Below, in pieces: positions 8,469-17,347 of a stretch of 55,011 nucleotides of DNA. Source of the stretch: RGIG7213 sp045545665 (GTDB lineage: Bacteria; Bacillota; Clostridia; Oscillospirales; CAG-272). Position 1 is the first letter of the stretch; the number at the start of each line of letters is the position of its first letter. A model generated the notes under the pieces. The model was given only the letters and a program-made list of their open reading frames with translations, did not search any database and was not told the DNA's origin. The DNA is taken from NCBI GenBank assembly GCA_045545665.1, contig JAZQBL010000031.1, positions 1 to 55,011 of the forward strand, in the 5' to 3' direction. The translations under genes and the position numbers were made by a program.

Positions 8469-9367
8469 ATTTCGCAAACTGTAAGCCCTTCGTAAAGCCG
8501 GGTGTAAAGTGCCTTGTCGAAATCTTTGCCTGCAGGTGTCGATACGCGGCACGAGCCTGCGGCAACACCGCTTTTTAAGCAGTCGGCAAGCGGTCTTCCG
8601 TCATTATATGCGTAAATGAAGCCTGCAAGCAGACTGTCGCCCGCACCGACTGTGTTTTCAGCATCTATCTTCGGTGCTTTGCAGAAATACCGCGCGTTTT
8701 TACCTATAAGATATGCACCGTCGGCACCTGTCGAAACGCACACAAGCTCAGCTCCCATATCACACAGCTTTTCCGCTGACGATACGGTATCGCCTTCAAA
8801 AAGCTCACGAAGCTCATCCTCGTTGGGTTTTATAAGAAACGCTCCGTTTTTTACAGCCTGCAAAAGATCTTCACCCGTTGTGTCGGCAACGACCACAGCG
8901 CCTTTTTTTACGGCGTACGAGGTGATCTCGCCGTAAAGACAACGCTTGCAGGCGGGCGTACTTCCCGATATTATAACGGTGTCGCCTTTGCCGATTGGCG
9001 AAAGCTTTTCAAAAAGAGCGTTCACAGCATCATCAGAAAGCTCACCGCCGCGGGCGTTAAGCTCGTAGACTGTGTCAATACAGCCTGCCTTTACGTTTAT
9101 CCTCGTTTCACAGCCCGTGTCGATAAACACGCAGTCAAGAGGACTTTTTTCAAGCAGTGACTTGTAAAAATCACCTATTTTACCGCCGACAGGGGCAACG
9201 GATATGCTTTTTACGCCGAGGGCGCAAAGCACACCGCTTACGTTTATTCCTTTGCCGCCGGGAACGAACGTGCAAGACGATATTTTATTCGGTACGGATG
9301 AAGAAAGAGTACCGTTTACCCTCATATAATAATCGACGGAAGGGTTTAAAGTAACCGTATATATCAT
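8465..9367 (-). CDS. PfkB-family sugar-phosphate kinase (1-phosphofructokinase-like)
   Basis: A 300-residue PfkB kinase of the FruK/LacC branch, which phosphorylates fructose-1-phosphate or tagatose-6-phosphate. The start MIYTVTLNPSVDYY, the GGKGINVS motif near residue 38 and the catalytic GAGDSLLAGF near residue 247 are all present. It stands alone, with no PTS fructose transporter or DeoR regulator beside it, so the substrate cannot be fixed from context. It overlaps mnmA by four bases. The Shine-Dalgarno sequence is weak. A GC-rich inverted repeat without a T-tract lies upstream at about 9374-9415. Confidence 0.88.
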   Translation of the reverse strand: MIYTVTLNPSVDYYMRVNGTLSSSVPNKISSCTFVPGGKGINVSGVLCALGVKSISVAPVGGKIGDFYKSLLEKSPLDCVFIDTGCETRINVKAGCIDTVYELNARGGELSDDAVNALFEKLSPIGKGDTVIISGSTPACKRCLYGEITSYAVKKGAVVVADTTGEDLLQAVKNGAFLIKPNEDELRELFEGDTVSSAEKLCDMGAELVCVSTGADGAYLIGKNARYFCKAPKIDAENTVGAGDSLLAGFIYAYNDGRPLADCLKSGVAAGSCRVSTPAGKDFDKALYTRLYEGLTVCEI

Positions 9368-9437
9368 AGTTATAAGGACGGCGGCAGAGATTCTTATTAA
9401 AACTCCGCCGCCTTCAAAAGTATTTCAGTTGTGACGT

Positions 9438-9986
9438 TTACTCGCCGTCTTCGTCTTCGTCGTCGCAGTGGCAACAGCCGCACTCACACTCGTCATCCTC
9501 GCACTCGTCGTAGATGCAGGAAAATTCCTCACCGCACGCAGGGCAGATAACGTGTGCAAGATCTATAGTGGAAGGAAGACAGATAGTTTCCTCACATGAA
9601 GGGCAGTTCACTTCAAAGACCATACCGTCATCGTCGTCAAGCTCGTAGTCATCATCGTCGTCAAACTCGTCGTACTCATCGTCATCGTACTCGTCGTATT
9701 CGTCGTCGTCATCGTCGTCATCGCAGTCGCAATCACAGCCGCAACCGCAGTCGCATTCGTCGTCTACTTCGTAGAAATCTCTTTCAAGCTCTCCGAGGTC
9801 CTCGTCAAGCTCCTCTGCGTATGCTTCGAGAGTGTCGGTCTTTTCTTCAAGATCGCCGACTGTAAGTGCAACGTCATCAAGAACCTCGATGATCTTACGG
9901 ATCACAAGTGCGTAATCGTCGTTTTCTTCGAGCTTGAGGCCGTCAGCCAAGCCTTTGAGATAGGCAGTTTTTTCACTTAATGTCAT
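9438..9986 (-). CDS. CD1247-type acidic protein with zinc ribbon
   Basis: A 182-residue protein in three parts. The N-terminal 75 residues form a helical domain of the type named after Clostridioides CD1247 (EKTAYLKGLADGL at the start). The middle (about 77-120) is almost only Asp, Glu, Tyr and Cys. Near residues 127-152 two CxxC pairs (CPSC and CPAC) form a zinc-ribbon pattern, and a second acidic Cys-rich tail follows. Function unknown. The gene follows efp and the M24 peptidase gene, an order I recall from other Clostridia. The Asp-rich part is coded by simple GAC/GAT-rich DNA and is prone to length change. Confidence 0.8.
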   Translation of the reverse strand: MTLSEKTAYLKGLADGLKLEENDDYALVIRKIIEVLDDVALTVGDLEEKTDTLEAYAEELDEDLGELERDFYEVDDECDCGCGCDCDCDDDDDDDEYDEYDDDEYDEFDDDDDYELDDDDGMVFEVNCPSCEETICLPSTIDLAHVICPACGEEFSCIYDECEDDECECGCCHCDDEDEDGE

Positions 9987-10008
9987 AGTTTTTCCTTTTC
10001 TTCAGAAA

Positions 10009-10569
10009 TCATTTCGCTCTTTCAAGATATTCGCCCGTTCTCGTGTCGATACGGAGAACGTCGCCTTCGTTGATAAACAACGGAACCTTGATGGAAACGC
10101 CTGTTTCAAGCGTTGCGGGCTTTGTTGTACCCTGTGCTGTATCTCCCTTGAAGCCGGGGTCTGTCTGTGTTACGACAAGTTCTACGAACATGGGGGGTTC
10201 TACGTTGAACACGTTGCCCTTGTAGGAAACGATCTTGCAGATCATTTCTTCCTTAACGAACTTGAAGTTGTCGCTGAGCTTGTCAGAGTTGAGCGGGAGC
10301 ATATCGTACGTTTCAAGATCCATGAAGTAGTAGATATCGCCGTCGTTGTAGGAGTACTGCATATCTTTTCTTTCAACGATAGCTTCCTCGAATTTATCTG
10401 TAGGAGAGAAGGATCTTTCGATCACAGCACCTGTAATTACGTTTTTCATCTTAGTACGTACAAAAGCCGCGCCCTTGCCGGGTTTAACGTGCTGGAATTC
10501 AATTACCTGCATTACGTTTCCGTCAAGTTCAAATGTTTTGCCGTTTCTGAAATCGCCTGCCATAAGCAT
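10009..10569 (-). CDS. efp: Translation elongation factor P
   Basis: EF-P relieves ribosomes stalled at consecutive prolines. The 186-residue length and three OB/KOW-like domains fit; the tip lysine is in the loop HVKPGKGAAF (Lys32 in this numbering), and the C-terminal signature DPGFKGDTAQGTTKPATLETG is intact. GGAGGT lies ten bases before the first ATG; the second ATG two codons later would be too far from it, so the first is used. No modification enzyme gene is next to it. It lies between the M24 peptidase and CD1247-type genes on the same strand. Confidence 0.97.
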   Translation of the reverse strand: MLMAGDFRNGKTFELDGNVMQVIEFQHVKPGKGAAFVRTKMKNVITGAVIERSFSPTDKFEEAIVERKDMQYSYNDGDIYYFMDLETYDMLPLNSDKLSDNFKFVKEEMICKIVSYKGNVFNVEPPMFVELVVTQTDPGFKGDTAQGTTKPATLETGVSIKVPLFINEGDVLRIDTRTGEYLERAK

Positions 10570-10677
10570 AGTATATGTACCTCCAAAAAATGATCATATT
10601 AATACGGAATTATTATATATCACATCTGCTCTATTTTCAAGATTATACGATAATGTTTTAAAAAAATTCTTAGAATA

Positions 10678-11727
10678 TTAACAAATTTCTATAAGCTCTT
10701 TGGGGCATTTTGTTATATTTTCGGTATGATCTTCGTATACTACTATCATATCCTCTATGCGCACGCCCATTTGCGAGAGAATGTATATCCCCGGCTCTAC
10801 CGTTACTATGTGCCCCTTTTGCAGAAATTCGCCCTTTGCTCCCTGTGAAAGACGTGGGGATTCGTGTATTTCAAGTCCGACCCCGTGACCGAGGCTGTGG
10901 CCGAAGGTGCCGTTATACTTTTCATTTATAATGCTTCTTGCGACGGTGTCGGCTTCACAGCAGTCACGCCCGCACTTTAAATAATCAAGTGCTGCAAGCT
11001 GTGCGTTCAAAACGGTAAGGTATATATCCTTCATTTTTTCGCTTGCTTTTCCAAAGCACACGGTTCTTGTCATATCGCTTTTATAACCCTTGTACGATGC
11101 GCCGAAATCCATCGTGATAAAGCCTTTTTCAAGCGGAACGTCTCTCGGAGTGCCGTGCGGCATCGACGTCTGTTTTCCGCTTATGCAGATGGTTTTGAAC
11201 GCTTCTGCATCTGCTCCGTTTTTACGCATAAAGAATTCAAGCTCCAGTGCAAGCTCTTTTTCCGTAACGCCTTCTTTGATGAAGGATAAAACGCGGTCGA
11301 ACGCTTTTTCCGCTATGCGCTGTGCTTTGACTGTGTATTCTATCTCATCGTCGTCCTTGAACTGACGGAGCGATGATACAAGCCCAGATGAGAGAATAAA
11401 TTCGACAAAATTATATTTTGTTTTCAAGCTTTCAAGGCGTCCGACACTTAGGGTATCCTCTTCGAACATAAGCTTTTTTATTTCAAGGTCGGAAAGGATG
11501 GATAAAAGCTCTCCTCTTTCGCATATTTCGGCATCTTTTACTTCTTTTTTTGCCGCCTCGGTGTATCTGAAATCACATAAAAGATACGTTTTGTCCTTTG
11601 TGACGAGAACGTAACCGTCTTCAAAATCAAACCCGCAGGCGTAATATTGGCTTACGTAGGAGGTGAGCAGTATTGCATCCGCTCCGTCGGGCAATGCGTT
11701 TTTTATTTTTTCGTGTTTTCCTGTCAT
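10678..11727 (-). CDS. M24-family Xaa-Pro aminopeptidase
   Basis: A 349-residue M24 (pita-bread) metallopeptidase that removes N-terminal residues ahead of proline. A short creatinase-like N-terminal domain (1-115) precedes the catalytic domain. The five metal ligands can be placed: Asp in MDFGA, Asp in YKSDMTRT, His in FGHSLGHGVG, Glu in TVEPGIY and Glu in VRIEDM. AAGGA precedes the ATG by eight bases. The gene is transcribed toward efp, a pairing common in Firmicutes and fitting since EF-P helps make proline-rich proteins. Confidence 0.92.
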   Translation of the reverse strand: MTGKHEKIKNALPDGADAILLTSYVSQYYACGFDFEDGYVLVTKDKTYLLCDFRYTEAAKKEVKDAEICERGELLSILSDLEIKKLMFEEDTLSVGRLESLKTKYNFVEFILSSGLVSSLRQFKDDDEIEYTVKAQRIAEKAFDRVLSFIKEGVTEKELALELEFFMRKNGADAEAFKTICISGKQTSMPHGTPRDVPLEKGFITMDFGASYKGYKSDMTRTVCFGKASEKMKDIYLTVLNAQLAALDYLKCGRDCCEADTVARSIINEKYNGTFGHSLGHGVGLEIHESPRLSQGAKGEFLQKGHIVTVEPGIYILSQMGVRIEDMIVVYEDHTENITKCPKELIEIC

Positions 11728-11757
11728 GACCGTTATCCTTTTTTTATTTGTACGTTA

Positions 11758-11783
11758 ATTATATACCCGATAATGGGTATAAT
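11758..11783. promoter_or_regulatory. Divergent -10 boxes around a short palindrome
   Basis: Between the M24 peptidase and YtvI-like genes a TATAAT reads toward each gene (minus 11763-11758, plus 11778-11783). They enclose the inverted repeat TATACCC (11762-11768) and GGGTATA (11775-11781), spaced by six bases. The -35 boxes are poor matches. The symmetry may be an operator for both genes or a chance result of facing -10 boxes. Confidence 0.4.
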
Positions 11784-11814
11784 TATGAATATAATTTAAA
11801 TTTTGAAGGTGCGT

Positions 11815-12840
11815 ATGAATCTTCCCGAAAAAAATCCCGCAAAAATTCTCACTGTGCTGTTTTACTCTGCGCTTGCTGTCCTCGGTGTATTTGTTTTCTT
11901 TAAATATCTGCTTTTTCCGACGGCGCCGTTTGCGCTCGGCTTGCTTTTGTCCTTTGCGTTAAGACCCGCATTCAAGTTGATAAGATTCAGAACGAAGCTG
12001 TCGTGCAGATTATGTGCTTCGCTTCTTGTGAGCGTTTGCGGTGCGTTTATTATTTTTCTGCTGTATATTCTTTCGGTAAAGCTGTATTATCAGGCACAGT
12101 CGTTCGTTGAAAACTTTTCAAACGGATTTATCGGGGATATCATTTACAGCGTGCCGATACTGCCCGAAATAATGAAATATGCGGAAGCTGTCGGCGTCGA
12201 TATTATAACGGCTTTCGGCGATCTTCTTGCAGAAAAAATGCCGTCTTTGATAGGATCTGCGGCAGAGCTTTTCCCGAAGCTTCTTTTCTTTTTCACGGCG
12301 TTCGTTTTTTCGGCAGTCTACTTTCTTTCCGATTACGAAGAAATAAAGGAATTTTGCCGAAAAAAACTCAATAATTCGACGTATTTCGGTATATCGTCAG
12401 TCAAAAAAAAGACGCTTGAAACGGCATACAGCTTTTTAAAAGGATATTTTATCATAATGCTTCTGACCTTCGGAGAGCTTCTTTTGGGATTCTTCATCTT
12501 AAAGGTAAACTATGCGCTTCTGATAGCGGCACTGACGGCGGTAGTCGATATCCTGCCCGTTTTGGGGGTGGGAAGCGTTTTACTGCCCTGGGCGCTGTTT
12601 GCTTTTGCACAGGGGAACGTGACAAGAGCTTTGGGACTTTGCATTATGTTCGTCGTGATAAACGGGGTAAGAAGATTTGCAGAGCCTGCAATACTCGGTA
12701 AAAAAGCAGGTCTTCACCCGCTTTTGTCGATGTTTTGCATGTACCTCGGTTACAGCCTTTTCGGTATCCCCGGCTTGCTCCTTTTCCCGCCGCTTGCCTG
12801 CCTCGGCAGGGAGATAATGGGAAACAAAGATAAGATATAA
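11815..12840 (+). CDS. AI-2E/YtvI-family membrane protein (possible sporulation protein)
   Basis: A polytopic membrane protein of the AI-2E transporter family, closest in character to YtvI of sporulating Firmicutes. There are about seven or eight hydrophobic segments: a pair at the N terminus (15-60), one near 70-92, one near 155-173 and a group from 210 to 330. The ATG at 11815 follows AAGG at five bases; a TTG four codons earlier (11803) is possible but has no ribosome binding site. The family is implicated in permeation or export, with no settled substrate. It is the only plus-strand gene between the origin and 23.9 kb. Confidence 0.75.
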   Translation: MNLPEKNPAKILTVLFYSALAVLGVFVFFKYLLFPTAPFALGLLLSFALRPAFKLIRFRTKLSCRLCASLLVSVCGAFIIFLLYILSVKLYYQAQSFVENFSNGFIGDIIYSVPILPEIMKYAEAVGVDIITAFGDLLAEKMPSLIGSAAELFPKLLFFFTAFVFSAVYFLSDYEEIKEFCRKKLNNSTYFGISSVKKKTLETAYSFLKGYFIIMLLTFGELLLGFFILKVNYALLIAALTAVVDILPVLGVGSVLLPWALFAFAQGNVTRALGLCIMFVVINGVRRFAEPAILGKKAGLHPLLSMFCMYLGYSLFGIPGLLLFPPLACLGREIMGNKDKI

Positions 12841-12960
12841 GCACGAACAGTTCCTGCGATCAGCCTTCTCTGCAGAAAACAGAGTTTTCTACGCAGGGGA
12901 GTTACAAAGCAACTACGTGGATGAGGTGTCCGTTATTCATCATTCATCAATTCCCCCTGA
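12841..12960. repeat. Degenerate dispersed repeat
   Basis: The stretch contains CAGCCTTCTC, a broken GAAGGTGG-like arm and GATGAGGTGTCC, matching the order of the repeat pair at 1-375 but with insertions. No gene is visible. Confidence 0.5.
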
Positions 12961-12965
12961 AAGGC

Positions 12966-12998
12966 GGAAAAAGGCGCACTTTTCCAAAGTGCGCCTTT
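12966..12998 (-). terminator. Terminator after glmM
   Basis: A 13-bp stem (AAAGGCGCACTTT with AAAGTGCGCCTTT) and three-base loop, with a T-run on the minus strand. It is nearly symmetrical and may also stop plus-strand transcription from the YtvI-like gene. Confidence 0.88.
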
Positions 12999-13012
12999 GA
13001 GTTTATGTAAAT

Positions 13013-14371
13013 TTATTTACAAAGCTGTTCTTTTATCGTGTTTGCGACTTTTTCGGCTACTTCGGAGATGAGCTCCTCATTTTCGCCCTCTGCCATTACA
13101 CGGATAAGGGGTTCCGTACCCGAAGGACGGATAACGACTCTGCCCGTTTTGCCGAGCGTTGCTTTTGCTTCATCTATCGACTTTTTGACTTCTCTGTTCG
13201 TATAGAACTGGAGCTTTCCTTCTGCCGTTATCTTTATATTTATCATGATCTGAGGATATTTTGTCATAACGCTTGCAAGCTCGGAGAGCTTTTTGCCGCT
13301 TCTCTTCATATGAGAAAGAAGCTGTACTGCCGTAAGCTGACCGTCGCCCGTCGTTGCAAAGTCACGGAATATGATATGTCCCGACTGTTCTCCGCCGAAG
13401 TCGTACTCTTCAAGGAGCATTTCTTCGAGCACGAATCTGTCTCCGACCTTCGTCGAAACGAAGCGCAAGCCGTTAGCCTCGCAGAACTTACCGAAACCGA
13501 AGTTCGTCATAACCGTACCGACGACCGTATTTTTGTTGAGCTTTCCTCTTTGAGAAAGGTCAACGGCGCATATTGCCATTATCATATCGCCGTCAACGAG
13601 ATCTCCGTTTTCGTCAACGCAAAGGCATCTGTCAGCATCTCCGTCGAAGGCAACGCCTGCGTCGAGTCCGTTTTCTTTAACGCACTTTGCAAGTGCTTCT
13701 ATATGAGTCGAGCCGCAATCTCTGTTTATATTTTCGCCGTCAGGTGTATTTGACAAGAATATGCACTCGGCACCGAGAGACGTAAGGAGCTTTTCAGCCG
13801 TCATGGACGCCGAACCGTTAGCGCAGTCAACAGCTATTTTAAGTCCGTCAAGAGAGTTGGGCACGGATGATTTCACATGATCTACGTAGTCCTTTACAGC
13901 ATTATATCCGCTGTAAAGCTTACCGACCTCTCCTCCTTCGGGAAGCGAAGGAAGCTCGTCTTCGTCCTCATCAAGAACGAGCGATTCTATCTGCTCCTCG
14001 ATCATATCGGGCAATTTGTAGCCGTCGCCCGAAAACAGCTTTATTCCGTTAAATTCAGCGGGGTTGTGCGATGCGGATATCATAACTCCGGCATCCGCCT
14101 TATACTTTCCTACGAGGTATGCCACAGCAGGTGTCGGCACGACACCGAGATTTATAACGTCTGCGCCGTAGGAGCAAAGTCCCGCGGCAACAGCACAGCT
14201 GAGCATATCCGATGACATTCTCGTGTCACATCCGATCACGAAAACAGGTCTTCTTCTCGTTCCGTTCGATAATACCGATGCTGCCGCTCTTCCTATATTA
14301 AGTGCAAGCTCACACGTAAGCTCTCTGTTAGCTATTCCGCGCACGCCGTCTGTTCCGAATAAACGTCCCAT
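13013..14371 (-). CDS. glmM: Phosphoglucosamine mutase
   Basis: GlmM converts glucosamine-6-phosphate to glucosamine-1-phosphate. The phosphorylated serine is Ser101 in MISASHNP, the metal-binding loop is AFDGDADRC, and the C-terminal phosphate loop is VIRPSGTEPLIRVM. The 452 residues are the usual length, starting MGRLFGTDGVRG. It is the last gene of a minus-strand run from miaB and ends in a clear terminator. It acts one step after glmS (5525). Confidence 0.98.
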   Translation of the reverse strand: MGRLFGTDGVRGIANRELTCELALNIGRAAASVLSNGTRRRPVFVIGCDTRMSSDMLSCAVAAGLCSYGADVINLGVVPTPAVAYLVGKYKADAGVMISASHNPAEFNGIKLFSGDGYKLPDMIEEQIESLVLDEDEDELPSLPEGGEVGKLYSGYNAVKDYVDHVKSSVPNSLDGLKIAVDCANGSASMTAEKLLTSLGAECIFLSNTPDGENINRDCGSTHIEALAKCVKENGLDAGVAFDGDADRCLCVDENGDLVDGDMIMAICAVDLSQRGKLNKNTVVGTVMTNFGFGKFCEANGLRFVSTKVGDRFVLEEMLLEEYDFGGEQSGHIIFRDFATTGDGQLTAVQLLSHMKRSGKKLSELASVMTKYPQIMINIKITAEGKLQFYTNREVKKSIDEAKATLGKTGRVVIRPSGTEPLIRVMAEGENEELISEVAEKVANTIKEQLCK

Positions 14372-14393
14372 AAACTAAGAACCTCTCACCATA

Positions 14394-15062
14394 TTATTTG
14401 TTTGTTTTTTTGATAATTACGTTTTTACCGCTCTTGCAGATACAGTCCTCGGGTATTACGCCTCGCACTCGGCTTCCGGGGTATACTGTTGAATTACGTC
14501 CTATCACCGTACCGGGGTTAAGAACGCTGTTACAGCCGACTTCAACGAAGTCACCGACCATAGCTCCGAACTTGCGAAGCCCCGTTTCGATACGTGTATC
14601 GCCCTCTCTTACGACGATATTCGTTTTATCGCTCTTTACGTTCGATATTACCGCACCTGCGCCGAGATGTGAACAATATCCGAGTATCGAATCTCCCACG
14701 TAATTGAAGTGCGGCACTGCCGTTTTATCGAAAAGTATGCAGTTTTTAAGCTCTGTTGAGTTTCCGACAACGCAGTTTTTGCCGACTAGCACAGCACCTC
14801 TTATATAGGCGCAGTGGCGTATTTCAGCCCCTTCAAATATCACCGCAGGTCCGTTTATACACGCCGTTGGTGCGACCGTCGCCTTCTTCGATATCATAAC
14901 TCCTTCAGACGGCGAATAAAATTCGTCCTCGGACAACGTCATAATAAGCGACTTTATAAAGTCTTTTATATGAGGCAGTGCCTCATAAGGATACTCAAAG
15001 CCCGAAAGAAACTGTGCTGCCGCAGTGTGTGACAGATCGAACAATTCTTCTGTTTTAAACAT
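14394..15062 (-). CDS. Left-handed beta-helix protein, GlmU C-terminal-like
   Basis: A 222-residue protein with an N-terminal helical part (1-60) and a hexapeptide-repeat left-handed beta-helix (about 65-215; repeats such as VVGNSTELKNC, VVSNVKS-like turns, VGCNSVLNPGTVIG). Proteins of this kind resemble the acetyltransferase half of GlmU but lack the pyrophosphorylase domain. A nucleotide-sugar or acyltransfer role is an inference, supported by the neighbour glmM 22 bases downstream. The true substrate is unknown. Confidence 0.75.
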   Translation of the reverse strand: MFKTEELFDLSHTAAAQFLSGFEYPYEALPHIKDFIKSLIMTLSEDEFYSPSEGVMISKKATVAPTACINGPAVIFEGAEIRHCAYIRGAVLVGKNCVVGNSTELKNCILFDKTAVPHFNYVGDSILGYCSHLGAGAVISNVKSDKTNIVVREGDTRIETGLRKFGAMVGDFVEVGCNSVLNPGTVIGRNSTVYPGSRVRGVIPEDCICKSGKNVIIKKTNK

Positions 15063-15073
15063 AATTTCTCCTT

Positions 15074-15688
15074 TTATCTTTTATCGAACAAAGCCCTTTT
15101 CGTAAGCTTTGCGTAATGGCTTGCCGTACCGTATATCACCTTGCCGAGGCTCTGGCGTTCGTAATATTCGGTATCACATTCATATTCACCGTGGAGATAC
15201 TTCTCCATCGTTCCAGTGTAGATACGGTAATGCTCAAGCACTTTTTCAAGCTCGCCTACCGTGTTTACATCCTTTATATCGAGTAGTTCCGATATAAATT
15301 CAACGCTCGTGTAAGCATCCTTGATCTTTTTCTTTTTTCCGAAGGATGATGCCCAATCTCCGTAGGTGTTATATATTTTTTTGTCTTTCGTGTCGATAAA
15401 CGTCCGTAATTTCCGTCTTATCGCATTGTAATCACCGTTGTCGGCAGGAAGCATATAAAGCTTCATCGGCGTCGGTTCCTCGCTTGAAAGATACCTTTCG
15501 GGTCTTTCCACGACGAAGCCGCCCGCAAGCGGAGTATTCACGTAATATCTCGAAAATGAGTACATTTTCGAAAGACTGTCCGTAAATGCTATGGAAGCGT
15601 GATTGTAATACCCTTTCGAAAACAGCCTTGAAAGTCCGCCCATTGAAGTATTTGTATGCGTCAGTATAACAAATATTGCCTTTTCCAT
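15074..15688 (-). CDS. Papain-like (YiiX/YebB-type) fold protein, active-site Cys apparently replaced
   Basis: A 204-residue protein that resembles the permuted NlpC/P60-like (YiiX-type) hydrolases common in Firmicutes. In these the His comes first and the Cys later. His30 is visible in YYNHASIAF, but the second motif reads AYTSVEFI, with Ser128 where a Cys would be expected (compare TCxxFV in relatives). If the alignment is right the protein is inactive or uses serine. The start at 15688 follows GGAG by six bases. It lies between the lipoprotein gene and the beta-helix gene in one run, hinting at an envelope role. Confidence 0.6.
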   Translation of the reverse strand: MEKAIFVILTHTNTSMGGLSRLFSKGYYNHASIAFTDSLSKMYSFSRYYVNTPLAGGFVVERPERYLSSEEPTPMKLYMLPADNGDYNAIRRKLRTFIDTKDKKIYNTYGDWASSFGKKKKIKDAYTSVEFISELLDIKDVNTVGELEKVLEHYRIYTGTMEKYLHGEYECDTEYYERQSLGKVIYGTASHYAKLTKRALFDKR

Positions 15689-15707
15689 CAAGCTCTCCGA
15701 AAATCTG

Positions 15708-17324
15708 TCAGCTTATTACCGTAACGGATACGCTGTACTGCACGTTGTAGACGCTTCCGTCGTTAAGTGTTATCGTAAATTCAGCGGTATTTGCAAAGGA
15801 TACAAGCTCATCGTACTTATCTATGACCGATACGCCTTCAAAAACCTTGACGTCCACTTTTTCCACATCTTCATACGTTATCTCATTTTCAAGGCAGGAA
15901 TTGACCTTGTCGAAAAGATAATAGATGGCATCGTCCGTTATCGTGTATTCGAACGTCCTTTTGCCTGCTTCCTTCGTTTCCTCTATTTCTTCAATTTCGG
16001 AAGCGTAGCCGAAGGTGTATTCGACGCTTTCGGTGAGCAACTCCCAGACGATCTCGTCGTCATACGGTATCGTGTAGCCCTCTTCGTTGATCTTCATTGC
16101 AATATTCTTGCCGTCAGTTGCAAAGTCAAGCGACATGGGAGCGCCGTTAAGGCTTCCCTTGGCCGCCATATCGACTGTAAGTGTATCATCGTTGTTGTAG
16201 TGATAGGACATTTCGCCCGTGGATATATCCTCGACATTTTCTGCGCCGCTTATCACGATCTTTGAATCGAATTCAAATCCCATGCCCGTATTGGCGATCA
16301 TCTCGTATACTTGCGATGCGTTTGTCAGGCGGTAAAGTCCTTCAAGGCAGTTGGTCGTTTTGTATCCGTCAAACGAGGGGAAATCGACCTTTGTAAGCGA
16401 GTTTACCTTTTCCGTTTTTCCGGTCACCTTTACTGTGGCAGTATAAGATACGCCGGCGACACTTACTTTTATGCTTATGGAAAAGCTTTCATCGTAAACG
16501 TAGCCTTCCTTGTCGATCTTGACGAAGCCTTCCGCTTTTTCGACAGTTATCTTCCCGCCGAAGCTTTCAATATACTCGACGTCTATTTCCGCAAAATCTT
16601 CAATATCGATACCGAAAAACGTAACGGTCGCACCGTTTTTATCCTTCGACGTTTCAAATCTTTCAAACGATCTCAGATAATCTTCGGCGGCATTTTCTTC
16701 GCCGAGAATATAATTCAGAAAATCGCCTTCGGGCATCGTCTGCTTCAGATCAATGCCGTCAATGGTCTGATATGCGCAGCCGTCCTTGTAGTATACGCCT
16801 TCGGAAACGTCACCGTCGTAAACGACTTCGAGTGCATACTGCAAGCCCGAAGAAGATTCCAAATACGTCTCTCGGTTCGTCGACTTCATATATTCCTCGT
16901 CGGTCATCTTCTCGACAGTTGACGTGTATACGTAGCTTTTAAGGTCCTTCATCTTGTCGTATGCGGCGTAAATAAGCTCTTCACCTTCAAGAGTGTCAAG
17001 GGGATTTCCTTCTATCGGAAACGTCGTTGTCTCTTCAAATCTGTCCTCTGTTTCCGTATCTTTTGCCTGTGTGGATGCGTCTGTATCCTCATCGGGGGAG
17101 TCCTTTTCATCATCTGTCGGCGCCTGCGGTATTTCGATTACCGATGTTTCACCGTTTTCATCGGTGACGATCTCCGTTTGTAACTGTTCGGTCTCTGCGT
17201 CGGTTTGTGATGACTCTTTGTTTGTCGTTTTATCTTTTGATGAGGTTACTTCACCGTCGCCTGCGCAGGATGCAAACGACAAAACAAGTACTGCGGAAAG
17301 TAAAAGTGAAATTAATTTTTTCAT
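15708..17324 (-). CDS. Secreted lipoprotein of unknown function
   Basis: A 538-residue protein with a lipoprotein signal peptide (KKLISLLLSAVLVLSFASC; lipid-modified Cys20). A Ser/Thr/Glu/Asp-rich linker runs from 21 to about 105. The rest consists of two similar beta-rich halves, each starting with a 'tyrosine-valine-threonine' strand (about 110-300 and 335-530), a pattern like LolA/LppX-type or DUF-type lipoproteins. I do not recognise a specific family. It follows miaB by 23 bases and is probably in the same transcript; likely anchored to the outer face of the membrane. Confidence 0.7.
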   Translation of the reverse strand: MKKLISLLLSAVLVLSFASCAGDGEVTSSKDKTTNKESSQTDAETEQLQTEIVTDENGETSVIEIPQAPTDDEKDSPDEDTDASTQAKDTETEDRFEETTTFPIEGNPLDTLEGEELIYAAYDKMKDLKSYVYTSTVEKMTDEEYMKSTNRETYLESSSGLQYALEVVYDGDVSEGVYYKDGCAYQTIDGIDLKQTMPEGDFLNYILGEENAAEDYLRSFERFETSKDKNGATVTFFGIDIEDFAEIDVEYIESFGGKITVEKAEGFVKIDKEGYVYDESFSISIKVSVAGVSYTATVKVTGKTEKVNSLTKVDFPSFDGYKTTNCLEGLYRLTNASQVYEMIANTGMGFEFDSKIVISGAENVEDISTGEMSYHYNNDDTLTVDMAAKGSLNGAPMSLDFATDGKNIAMKINEEGYTIPYDDEIVWELLTESVEYTFGYASEIEEIEETKEAGKRTFEYTITDDAIYYLFDKVNSCLENEITYEDVEKVDVKVFEGVSVIDKYDELVSFANTAEFTITLNDGSVYNVQYSVSVTVIS

Positions 17325-17347
17325 AAGTCTTTCTCCTTATTATGCTA

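Noticed and set aside
9596..9865. Arg/His-rich 89-residue open frame on the plus strand
   Set aside because: It is the reverse of the Asp-rich stretch of the CD1247-type gene; composition follows from the simple repeat.
13310..14215. Plus-strand open frames across glmM
   Set aside because: They lie within a well-conserved gene on the other strand and show no family features.
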